From: Spirochaeta cellobiosiphila DSM 17781
Lineage (GTDB): Bacteria; Spirochaetota; Spirochaetia; DSM-17781
DNA: 64,000 nt
Assembly (NCBI RefSeq): GCF_000426705.1
Contig: NZ_KE384556.1
Location: forward strand, 56,876 to 120,875
Direction: 5' to 3'
The notes beneath the pieces are model-generated. The model made no database searches. It was given only the letters and a program-made list of their open reading frames with translations, and was not told where the DNA came from. Positions 56,604-64,000 of this stretch are shown here, one piece after another; the stretch's first letter is position 1, and every line of letters starts with the position of its first letter. Both the position numbers and the translations under genes were made by a program.

Positions 56604-58058
56604 TTAATATTTGATATCTTCCACAAAGAATAAGTTTTTATGGCGCCCGTCGATCTTTCCTCTATCAATATTGTAGAAAGCATCTTTATCAAGAACGATT
56701 ACCTTAGGATTATCTTTACGATGGGCATAGTAATGAGTCAGCATTACATCCTCTAAATATTGAGGTCTTCCTTTATAGTATCTACCTAGGCGAATCCATG
56801 AGTTTATGTCACCACTGAATCCATTAACGGCCATAATAGATAGATTATCGTAGCGAGAGTCCCCTGCTATAGGAATATAAAGATAATAGTTAGGAGACTT
56901 AAAGTTATTAGTCCTACTTATTCTATTTATAGGGTAAGTGCTTTCCCAATGAATACTGCCCTTACTATCCATATTCACAGCAATATATTTGTAGGAAGAT
57001 TGATCATTTATATTTTCCACGCCTATTATATAGAAAGGAGTTTGTATTATGGGCCATCCTGTCAATTCAGGAGAACTCAACCAATAGTCGGATTTATCAT
57101 TATTGAATATTCTATAACCAGTAGGTAGATCTGAAAACCAATTCCAGTGATTATCTTTCAAATTATAAGAGATAATAATTTGCACACCATCATGTAAGGC
57201 GTAGTAAATAAGATTATCTTTATAATTGGCTATGACCGCTGACATAGATATATCCGTATCAGGAATAGATAAGTCACTAATATCAATGAGACTTTCCTTA
57301 TGACTATTATTCAAATCAATCCTGGATAACCATATCTCGTTATTCTGAAGAAAGTCGGGATAGTAATAGTAGTCATCCTTAAGAAATCCCCTTCCAGAAT
57401 GAGGAATAAGGAGAGAAGTCCCCTCAACTTTGGATATCACTCTAAGATAATTATGGGGATACGATTTTTCATGGGATATGATCCATTTATCATTTTGATA
57501 AGGAGCGCTACCCCCCTTTAGAGGGACATACCATAATATTTGAAAGCTATCAAAATCTATGGCAGCGAGGCTCGGCTCCCCTTCCGCATTAATAGTTCTA
57601 CAATAGATATTCTGCCCATCGTGGAGACACATCCAGTAATATATCTCATCTTCATTTGTTGGGGAATCTAAGGATACTTGGCCCAAAAGCTGTCCCGTAT
57701 TGATATCAAACTTATATAATTCTTGTTTTTCTTGCTGTAGTAGGATGCTTATTTGACCATTTTTTACCATAACATCACGACGGATGTTTTTTTCATACAT
57801 CCATTGAGAAGAAGACATGAGACTTAAGGAGTCTACTTTGAACTTCCATATAATGCCTTTATCTATATCATTATAGGCTAGGAAGTTTTGTGAATCTCTT
57901 TGTTGCCAAGACTGCTCTATCAAGACAAGGGAATGTTTGTCATCAACAGGAATAACATTACTATAATAATAGCTAGCATAAAAATACTGACTATAGATAA
58001 CCCCAATGATAGCAAGAATAAGGATAAAGGGGATAGAATAAAGGAAGTATTTTCTCAC
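56604..58058 (-). CDS. membrane-anchored beta-propeller-like protein (paralogue 3)
   Basis: 484 residues. A single N-terminal membrane segment (about 6-25: YSIPFILILAIIGVIYSQYF) anchors a PQQ/quinoprotein-propeller-like domain: repeated short blades such as IDKGIIWKFKVDSLSLMS, GQLLGQVSLDSPTN and GSIHWESTYPIN. Closely related to the first paralogue (YCRTINAEGEPSLAAIDF compared with YCRTVNEKGQPCVKAIRF). ATGA overlap (58055-58058) couples it to the middle gene. Function unknown; assembly or binding role is possible. Confidence 0.75.
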   Translation of the reverse strand: MRKYFLYSIPFILILAIIGVIYSQYFYASYYYSNVIPVDDKHSLVLIEQSWQQRDSQNFLAYNDIDKGIIWKFKVDSLSLMSSSQWMYEKNIRRDVMVKNGQISILLQQEKQELYKFDINTGQLLGQVSLDSPTNEDEIYYWMCLHDGQNIYCRTINAEGEPSLAAIDFDSFQILWYVPLKGGSAPYQNDKWIISHEKSYPHNYLRVISKVEGTSLLIPHSGRGFLKDDYYYYPDFLQNNEIWLSRIDLNNSHKESLIDISDLSIPDTDISMSAVIANYKDNLIYYALHDGVQIIISYNLKDNHWNWFSDLPTGYRIFNNDKSDYWLSSPELTGWPIIQTPFYIIGVENINDQSSYKYIAVNMDSKGSIHWESTYPINRISRTNNFKSPNYYLYIPIAGDSRYDNLSIMAVNGFSGDINSWIRLGRYYKGRPQYLEDVMLTHYYAHRKDNPKVIVLDKDAFYNIDRGKIDGRHKNLFFVEDIKY

Positions 58059-59557
58059 TCCGCTGTACCATTGTTAACCGTAAACGCCTTTAGAGGCAGG
58101 CCAGCTTCTGCAATTAAGGATTGTATAATATCCTCATCGAGAGCTTTCCAATTCATTAACTCCGTATGACTTTGTATAACCCGATGATAGGGGGAGACTC
58201 CGATGTCATCCATGTCAAAAGTATCTGCCACATAACGAACATATTCTGTTAGGAATCCTTCTGATCCACGTAGCACATAATTATATTCATCATCTTCTTG
58301 ATTTGTTTGTTCTAAGAAATAGTAATTCCTATCCAGATCTTTTAAGACACCGACCACATAGGGAGATTCGTCTCCTCCTCTTTGAAACCAGAGAATTGAA
58401 CCTTTATCCAAATCTGTGAGCATCACATCAGAATAATAGGGATAACCAACAGTTATAAGGAAAGGCTGGATAGGATTATGGCTTTGATATTGGGGCGCAT
58501 GCTTCGGATAGGCCTTAAGAAAATCCCTAGGAATATTATAGGGTCCAAGGATAGTATCCTTACCATAAAAGGAGTGGTAGTCCAGTTTATATCCTGTAGG
58601 TAGGGCTAAAGACCATTGAACTTGGCCCTTTAGATTAAAAGCTTTTAAAGATTCCTGACCTTGAGAGTTTCTAAAGGGAATGATTAGTTTATCTTTGTAC
58701 ATAAGACAGGGAACTAAGAGGGAATCACCATAAGGAATACGAGTCATAGAAATATGAGTGGTTCCTGGGTTATAGCGTATTATCTGTTCCTTTGAAGTTG
58801 ATGTGACAGTAAAGAGGACCTCTTTTTTCCCTGGTTCACTGGCCCTACATATATTTAAAGTGCCTCCCTCTAATTCTAACCAAATCATTTTATCCTCATA
58901 GATAAAAACAGGAGAATTACACCTTTGAGTCCAGTAAGCACCATCTGATTTATCATAAACATAAAAGCGCTGTAACTTACTATTGTGTAAAATGAAATAG
59001 TCCTCAGTATCTAAAGGAAGAGCTGCTTCATAAGGCCCTATACTATCCCATAACTTATTCCCAGACTCCATATCTATACAGGTTACTGGGAAGAGGTCTC
59101 TTTCAAAGGGATGCTGATTGTGGATGTATAGATGCTTCCCATCATAATTAGAATAATAATATTCCTGTCCAATACCGACAGGTAAATCCATTGACCAAAG
59201 GAGAGATCCATCACTTTTTTTTATACTTATTTGTTGTCGTGCTAGGTCACCTTCCTTATCCATTAGGAATGTTACAGGAAAAGTGATTATCTGATCTGTT
59301 ACAATATAGGCCGTGAGAGGAAGAGATACAGCTTCTAAATCCGCCTTTAAATCCATGAAATCAGTGCTCCAGACTTTTTGAGAATTACGATATAAGCTTA
59401 TTCTCAGAAATCTATCATTCGAATCATAATCATAGGGTTCACTCCACTCAACGTACTCATCATCTCCTGTGGTCACTCGATAGAAGGCATCAGAAGCATA
59501 AACAGGAAAGAGATTAATAAGAAGTATGGCAAAGCACATCATTATCTTAGAGGCCAT
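58055..59557 (-). CDS. secreted beta-propeller-like protein (paralogue 2)
   Basis: 500 residues from ATG 59557 (MASKIMMCFAILLINLFPVY), which has a cleavable signal ending VYASDA and AAGGAG six bases upstream. An ORF to 59641 would lie in the preceding gene. PQQ-like blades are seen: SLLWSMDLPVGIGQEYYYSN, SGNKLWDSIGPYEAALPL, KGSILWFQRGGDESPYV. It overlaps the upstream paralogue by 11 bases and the downstream one by 4. Lacks the anchor of its neighbours, so probably the periplasmic member of the set. Confidence 0.75.
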   Translation of the reverse strand: MASKIMMCFAILLINLFPVYASDAFYRVTTGDDEYVEWSEPYDYDSNDRFLRISLYRNSQKVWSTDFMDLKADLEAVSLPLTAYIVTDQIITFPVTFLMDKEGDLARQQISIKKSDGSLLWSMDLPVGIGQEYYYSNYDGKHLYIHNQHPFERDLFPVTCIDMESGNKLWDSIGPYEAALPLDTEDYFILHNSKLQRFYVYDKSDGAYWTQRCNSPVFIYEDKMIWLELEGGTLNICRASEPGKKEVLFTVTSTSKEQIIRYNPGTTHISMTRIPYGDSLLVPCLMYKDKLIIPFRNSQGQESLKAFNLKGQVQWSLALPTGYKLDYHSFYGKDTILGPYNIPRDFLKAYPKHAPQYQSHNPIQPFLITVGYPYYSDVMLTDLDKGSILWFQRGGDESPYVVGVLKDLDRNYYFLEQTNQEDDEYNYVLRGSEGFLTEYVRYVADTFDMDDIGVSPYHRVIQSHTELMNWKALDEDIIQSLIAEAGLPLKAFTVNNGTAE

Positions 59558-61106
59558 ACACAGCTCCTTGTTTATCACGTACATCTTCACTGAAATATTT
59601 GCGTTTATTTTTTCCATAGATCCTTCCCGTCTTACTATCATAAAAGGCGGTTGGTCCTAAAGGAATAAGGGAAGCAGATTCTCTGCGTAAAGGATAATCC
59701 TCTGCTATTTTAAAATAGTAGAGATAGTTCTTCTGTCCTTTTTCCTTATAACCAAAACGGGACCAAGTTAAGATTTCTCCTGTGAGACCATTAATGGTAA
59801 GAACGGAGGGAGAATAATCATATTTATTGTTAGGAATATCTAGATAAAGATAATAATAAGGATATTGAAAATGATTCCACTTTTCCAATTCATCTTCGAG
59901 ATTATAACGATATGTTAAAACAGGATTGCTGGTCCACTCTATTTGTCCTTTATCCATATTCACCATAGTATGTATGGTATTGGTATATTGGCTTTCCGGA
60001 GCATCAGGACCGTATTCCGTAAGGATAAAAATCATATGAGGAACCTGAATATAGGGAGTAAAAGCGTATTCTGGAGCACTACGATGATGGCGTGAAGAAG
60101 CTAAAGTCAATGGGTAATAAAAGGGAGGAAAGGAAATGTCCCAGTTTTCTTCACCTGAATCCAGAACCAGGGACCGAACATGGGCTTGGTCATCCTTTAT
60201 ATAAGGATAAACAAGGGAATCCTGATACAACCAAATAAGGGATTTAGATTCGGACCTTTCATTAGTTAAGGGGGATTTTCCAGAGTCCTTATCCCCTAAA
60301 GTGTATAGTTTGTGACTCTCACCAGTGGTAAGGTTGAGCTCAAATAATCCTACAGTTGCCTCATCTAAGGAGTAACAATAATAATAGAAATCTGATTTTA
60401 ATACACCAATTTCTAATTCCGTATAGTGATGGTATTGTCCTGTAGATTTGCTAATAACGTGGATATTAGGATGCTTAGGGTCACCACCATGAAGAATTAT
60501 CCATTCAGCATTTTGATAAGGAATCTGGTCACCAACCCACATTTTATCTTGAAGATCTTCTAAGGTAGCCTCCCATAGCACTTCAAAATCATCAAAACGA
60601 ATAGCTTTAACACAGGGCTGTCCCTTTTCATTTACTGTACGACAATACAAGTTATTATCATCTTGAAGAAAGGCCCATGGTATTATAGACCGCTGGGGTG
60701 AGGGAAAGGCAATTTGATCTATCAACTCACCTGTTCTCAGGTTGAATTTATACAGGACCATATCATCCTGTTCCATCATGAAGCTTATTTCATTACCTTT
60801 TACCATGACATCACGTCTGTAAGACATCTCATATATAAATGTTGTACTAGGAAATTCATAACTTCTATCAATTTGGTATTTCCATAGAATCCCCTTATGA
60901 ACATCTGTTAGGGTAATATACTTTTTACTCTCTCTTTTTTTCCAATTTAGGGTAGTTATTGTTATGGATTGGTTCTCGTCTAAAGGGATGTATACATAAG
61001 ATTCATAGCTAGTGTAAACATAGTTATAGAACAGAAAAACTCCTATGATAACTAGAGGGGTTAAAATAAGCAGGATATATTTTAATTTAAACTTTTTATC
61101 AGCCAT
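59547..61106 (-). CDS. membrane-anchored beta-propeller-like protein (paralogue 1)
   Basis: 519 residues. N-terminal membrane segment (about 9-28: LKYILLILTPLVIIGVFLFY) then propeller-like repeats: VHKGILWKYQIDRS, TGELIDQIAFPSPQ, DFEVLWEATLEDLQ, KGQIEWTSNPVLTYRY, TGEILTWSRFGYKEKG. First gene of the three-paralogue operon. No enzyme motif (no quinone-binding Cys-Cys pair typical of PQQ dehydrogenases) was seen, so a binding or assembly role is more likely than catalysis. Confidence 0.75.
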   Translation of the reverse strand: MADKKFKLKYILLILTPLVIIGVFLFYNYVYTSYESYVYIPLDENQSITITTLNWKKRESKKYITLTDVHKGILWKYQIDRSYEFPSTTFIYEMSYRRDVMVKGNEISFMMEQDDMVLYKFNLRTGELIDQIAFPSPQRSIIPWAFLQDDNNLYCRTVNEKGQPCVKAIRFDDFEVLWEATLEDLQDKMWVGDQIPYQNAEWIILHGGDPKHPNIHVISKSTGQYHHYTELEIGVLKSDFYYYCYSLDEATVGLFELNLTTGESHKLYTLGDKDSGKSPLTNERSESKSLIWLYQDSLVYPYIKDDQAHVRSLVLDSGEENWDISFPPFYYPLTLASSRHHRSAPEYAFTPYIQVPHMIFILTEYGPDAPESQYTNTIHTMVNMDKGQIEWTSNPVLTYRYNLEDELEKWNHFQYPYYYLYLDIPNNKYDYSPSVLTINGLTGEILTWSRFGYKEKGQKNYLYYFKIAEDYPLRRESASLIPLGPTAFYDSKTGRIYGKNKRKYFSEDVRDKQGAVYGL

Positions 61107-61195
61107 ATCACACTCTCTGTATTGTTTTTAACCAATAGGTCAGTATACTTTTATAGGATAGCACAAGAGAGAAAGAATAACCAAGGATAAAAACC

Positions 61196-61648
61196 ATGAG
61201 GAAAATGTTAAGATCCCTACTCTTTATTAGTCTAGGATTACTAGGAAGCTGTCACAGAGTAAATAGTGATTATACACTTAAGAACGTTAAGAAAGTAATG
61301 ACAAGTTATGGTTATCAATTAACAGAAGTGATAGAAGAACCCAATGATAAAAGTTTAAAACAGAACAAATATACGTCCTATCAGAATATGTCATTTGTTA
61401 AGAATGACAAGGCTCTTCACATTATCCTTATTCATTTCAAGGACGGGTATGAATCTATTACTGAAACATCCATTTCTTATATAAATCAAGTTAGAAGTTA
61501 CTATCAGGATCTAGGTTTTCTAGTCAAAGGAACCACAGGAGGTGATACGGCCATAATAATAGTGGTCGACCCTGTAGAAATAGAACTTATGGATAGTTTA
61601 TATGAACAGTTCACTCTTAACTATACAGACTTTTTGTATAAGCCCTAA
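61196..61648 (+). CDS. small hypothetical lipoprotein
   Basis: 150 residues. Lipobox SLGLLGSC with Cys19. The remainder (DYTLKNVKKVMTSYGYQLTE, INQVRSYYQDLGFLVKGTTG) is alpha/beta without a recognised domain. Divergent from the propeller operon, ends in a hairpin shared with guaB. Confidence 0.7.
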   Translation: MRKMLRSLLFISLGLLGSCHRVNSDYTLKNVKKVMTSYGYQLTEVIEEPNDKSLKQNKYTSYQNMSFVKNDKALHIILIHFKDGYESITETSISYINQVRSYYQDLGFLVKGTTGGDTAIIIVVDPVEIELMDSLYEQFTLNYTDFLYKP

Positions 61649-61672
61649 TGAAGGCAAAAGCCTTTCATTAGG
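61644..61672. other. hairpin between convergent genes
   Basis: CCTAATGAAGGC-AAAA-GCCTTTCATTAGG, a long stem with one bulge (61644-61672) between the lipoprotein and guaB ends. There is no T-tract on either strand, so it may act as an mRNA-protecting structure or a weak bidirectional terminator. Confidence 0.6.
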
Positions 61673-61684
61673 TTATGGATAAGA

Positions 61685-63190
61685 TTAGTTCGCAGAATCC
61701 TTATTATTCTTGGGGATTACATCGTGAGAGCCCCCTTCCATAATGGAAGTAGAAGAAACAAGAGTCAATCTTGCGTTTTGTGTGAATTCTTTAAGTGTTA
61801 AGGATCCACAATTACACATGGTTGATGTTATCTTCTTTAAAGTAATCATAAGATTATCTTCGAGCTTACCAGCATAAGGGACATAAGCGTCTACCCCTTC
61901 TTCAAACACTAATCGTGAAGATACTGATTGGTCATAGCGTTGCCAATTTCTAGCACGAGAAGATCCTTCGCCCCAGTATTCTTTATAAATACGTCCATTA
62001 ATATTAACAGTCTCAGTGGGACTCTCATCAAAGCGGGCAAAATATCGACCTAGCATTAAGAAATCGGCCCCCATAGCTAAGGCCATAGTCATTTGATAAT
62101 CGTAGGTGATCCCTCCATCAGAACAGATAGGAATATAGATACCAGTTCGTTCACAATACGCATCACGAGCAGCTACTACGTCGATCAAAGCAGAAGCTTG
62201 TCCCCTACCGATACCCTTTTGCTCACGGGTGATACAAATGGATCCTCCTCCTACACCAACTTTAACAAAATCAGCACCAGCTTCCGCTAGGTAATAGAAA
62301 CCAGTAGCATCTACAACATTCCCAGCACCAATTTTGACAGAATCCCCATATTTTTCACGAATGAATTGGATAGTATCCCCTTGGTATTCGCTAAATCCAT
62401 CGGAAGAGTCAATACAAAGAATATCCGCGCCTGCTTCTACAACTGCGGGAACACGTTCTTTATAATCATGAGTGTTGATCCCTGCTCCAACACGTAAACG
62501 TTTATCATCATCAATGTTTTCAAGTTTGTTCTTATGGTGATCTTCGTAATCCTTTCGGAAGACTAAGAACACAAGACGATCGTCTTCATCAACGATGGGT
62601 AGAGAGTTTAATTTATTGTCCCAAATCATGGTATTGGCATCAGTTAAACTTATACCAACCTTACCTACAACTAATTTGGAGAAAGGAGTCATGATATCTT
62701 TTGCTTTAGTGTCCATCGAGGTTTTGTGAATGTTATAATCACGTCTAGTAACAATTCCACATAACTTACCCTTAGAAGTCCCGTCTTCTGTGATAACCAC
62801 AGTGTGATGTCCCGTTCTTTGACTTAATTCAATGATGTCTGATAGAGAATTATCAGGTCCAAGATTAGAATCAGATGTAACAAAACCAGCTTTATACTGC
62901 TTTACTTTCCTAATCATTTCAGCTTGGGTTTCTACAGCTTGGGAGCTATATATAAAGGAGATTCCCCCTTCTTTTGCCAGTGCAATACCCATGCTGTCAT
63001 CTGAAACAGATTGCATAACAGCTGATGTGAGGGGAATGTTTAGATATAACTCCGACTCTTCATTTTTCTTGTGTTTTACCATTGGTGTCTTCAAAGATAC
63101 ATTTTCCCCAACGTGTATCTTTTTCGTCAAATTAGGTAATAATAGAAATTCTGAAAAAGTTCGGGATATATCTGGTAGAATAGTTGCCAT
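61685..63190 (-). CDS. guaB: inosine-5'-monophosphate dehydrogenase
   Basis: 501 residues from ATG 63190 ([14 protein letters not shown]), GGAG six bases upstream; the ATG at 63202 is less well placed. TIM barrel with two CBS domains inserted at about 100-220 ([34 protein letters not shown]). Active site loop reads [20 protein letters not shown]: the catalytic Cys is present but the usual GPGSICTT...GVGVPQ is altered; the RY dyad is in NWQRYDQ. It converts IMP to XMP in GMP synthesis. A GMP-reductase-like activity is less likely because the CBS pair and length fit IMPDH. Confidence 0.9.
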   Translation of the reverse strand: MATILPDISRTFSEFLLLPNLTKKIHVGENVSLKTPMVKHKKNEESELYLNIPLTSAVMQSVSDDSMGIALAKEGGISFIYSSQAVETQAEMIRKVKQYKAGFVTSDSNLGPDNSLSDIIELSQRTGHHTVVITEDGTSKGKLCGIVTRRDYNIHKTSMDTKAKDIMTPFSKLVVGKVGISLTDANTMIWDNKLNSLPIVDEDDRLVFLVFRKDYEDHHKNKLENIDDDKRLRVGAGINTHDYKERVPAVVEAGADILCIDSSDGFSEYQGDTIQFIREKYGDSVKIGAGNVVDATGFYYLAEAGADFVKVGVGGGSICITREQKGIGRGQASALIDVVAARDAYCERTGIYIPICSDGGITYDYQMTMALAMGADFLMLGRYFARFDESPTETVNINGRIYKEYWGEGSSRARNWQRYDQSVSSRLVFEEGVDAYVPYAGKLEDNLMITLKKITSTMCNCGSLTLKEFTQNARLTLVSSTSIMEGGSHDVIPKNNKDSAN

Positions 63191-63220
63191 ATTAAACTCC
63201 ATGATTATATCAGTTGACAG

Positions 63221-63249
63221 ATTATATTCTTGTAGCCATCTATATACAA
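63221..63249 (-). promoter_or_regulatory. guaB promoter P1
   Basis: Minus strand TTGTAT (63244-63249), 17-base spacer, TATAAT (63221-63226), 31 bases before the start codon. Confidence 0.75.
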
Positions 63250-63267
63250 GGGATACAATTGGATAGC

Positions 63268-63297
63268 ATTAAACAAATTAATGAGTAATGTTGTCAA
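63268..63297 (-). promoter_or_regulatory. guaB promoter P2
   Basis: Minus strand TTGACA (63292-63297), 18-base spacer, TTTAAT (63268-63273), 47 bases upstream of P1. Confidence 0.55.
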
Positions 63298-63351
63298 TGC
63301 GATACTTCAAGTAATACTTCATTATTGAAAAGTAGACAAAAGGGATGATCA

Positions 63352-64000
63352 TTAGTATTTGAGAATCCTTCCCCATGTTGGGTATAGTGTGACACTTACG
63401 TTATAACCATCAGAGTGAAAGCTGTCACCTGTATTTAACAGATCTATGAAGTAGTTAGAACCTTTGACAGGTAAGTTGATAGTCTTCACGTTGTCATCTA
63501 TATTGATCAATACTAAAATGCGTTCTTCTTTTGTTACTCTCGTAAAAGCTAAAACTGTGGATTCAATATGAATAGACTTGTACGTACCTATTTGTAATGC
63601 GGGATGATGCTTTCTAATAGTTATTAATCTTTTTACTGTATTTAGTATATGTTCATCCCTAAATTGCTTTTCAATTTCTTCCTTTGTAGGACGTAGTGCT
63701 ATATCACTGGTGTCTGTTCTTTTTCCAGGTATCCCCCACTCACTTCCGTAATATAGAGAGGGGACCCCTGGCATAGTGAATAAAATGATATAAGAGGTAT
63801 GAATCCATTGTGGCTTCTTAACAAGACTGGCGATGCGATTCACATCATGATTATCCACAAAATTATACAAGGTCTTCCCCTTATAAATACCTTCTGAACC
63901 AAACTGGCGACCTAAAGAATGGGCAATTTCAAAGAGATTGCGATCATTATGGGAGGAATATATACCCTTAAAGCATTCGTAGTTAGTAACAGATTCATAA
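63352..64000 (-). CDS. GH13-family glycosidase (5' partial)
   Basis: About 216 codons, open to the window end, so the N-terminal catalytic part is missing. Conserved GH13 region IV YNFVDNHDVNR and the following FTMPGVPSLYYGSEWGIPGK are clear, then a C-terminal beta domain (ESTVLAFTRVTKEERILVLI, NIDDNVKTINLPVKG). GH13 enzymes cleave or transfer alpha-glucosidic bonds. Specificity (amylase, cyclomaltodextrinase, glucosidase) cannot be told from this part. Confidence 0.9.
   Translation of the reverse strand, partial: YESVTNYECFKGIYSSHNDRNLFEIAHSLGRQFGSEGIYKGKTLYNFVDNHDVNRIASLVKKPQWIHTSYIILFTMPGVPSLYYGSEWGIPGKRTDTSDIALRPTKEEIEKQFRDEHILNTVKRLITIRKHHPALQIGTYKSIHIESTVLAFTRVTKEERILVLINIDDNVKTINLPVKGSNYFIDLLNTGDSFHSDGYNVSVTLYPTWGRILKY

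Noticed and set aside
59558..59641. Upstream start of the middle propeller gene
   Set aside because: It lies in the previous coding region; the signal peptide and ribosome site place the start at 59557.
1..64000. Prophage, transposase or insertion sequence
   Set aside because: No transposase, integrase or terminal inverted repeats seen; only possible decayed fragments near 47-51 kb.

Overview
The window is a contiguous bacterial chromosome segment of low G+C that I infer to be from a spirochaete, probably free-living and Spirochaetaceae-like. The best single clue is RpoB: its rifampicin cluster carries Asn (residue 490) where E. coli has Ser531, the substitution reported for naturally rifampicin-resistant Borrelia and Treponema. 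Supporting context is rpoBC-rpsLG and tuf-S10-spc-alpha lying in one line without fusA, a zinc-type S14, many lipoproteins with short lipoboxes, a 7TM-DISM-like diguanylate cyclase and a DUF3160 protein. The lineage call is inference, not proof.

Region 1 (1-1.42 kb): the truncated 3' part of a TTG-started membrane sensor-like protein, with an eight-copy 18-bp repeat (LDEVEE) at the window edge.

Region 2 (1.5-28.0 kb, all minus strand): a large transcription/translation super-cluster. From its strong promoter near 28.0 kb it reads tRNA-Thr, rpmG, tRNA-Trp, secE, nusG, rplK, rplA, rplJ, rplL, rpoB, rpoC, then rpsL, rpsG, then tuf, then rpsJ through rplQ (S10, spc and alpha operons). Internal control signals are visible: an L1-binding-like structure before rplK, hairpins around rplL, terminators after rpoC, tuf and rplQ, and a possible start-codon-sequestering structure with a tiny upstream ORF before tuf.

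Region 3 (28.1-33.7 kb, plus strand): a NifA-like sigma-54 activator, then a sigma-54-type promoter driving amtB and a PII gene that lacks Tyr51, then an EamA transporter and a Dus enzyme. No nitrogenase genes are present.

Region 4 (33.7-38.4 kb, minus): a NYN nuclease-like protein with probable winged-helix (OST-HTH-like) tails, a membrane diguanylate cyclase, pyruvate kinase and a small unknown gene.

Region 5 (38.5-43.5 kb): the most unusual locus. Three predicted lipoproteins sit together: an arginase/UPF0489-like plus AMMECR1 fusion on the plus strand, and convergently a MEMO-family protein and a DUF3160 protein. AMMECR1 and MEMO are normally partners with a radical SAM protein inside the cell; here both carry lipoprotein signals and no radical SAM gene is present. 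I consider this the best candidate for an undescribed (extracytoplasmic) system.

Region 6 (43.9-56.6 kb): a small zinc-ribbon gene, a CoA-disulfide-reductase-like flavoprotein with tandem rhodanese domains, a methyltransferase, a 23-bp tandem-repeat array, an accessory stretch with a lipoprotein esterase, a DUF4038-type glycosidase whose only well-placed start is ATT, decayed ORFs, unknown secreted or cytoplasmic proteins, and a two-gene 2-oxoacid:ferredoxin oxidoreductase preceded by two similar 17-bp palindromic sites 52 bp apart.

Region 7 (56.6-64.0 kb): three tandem paralogous secreted or membrane-anchored beta-propeller-like proteins, a small lipoprotein, an IMP dehydrogenase with a variant active-site loop, and a GH13 glycosidase cut by the window end.
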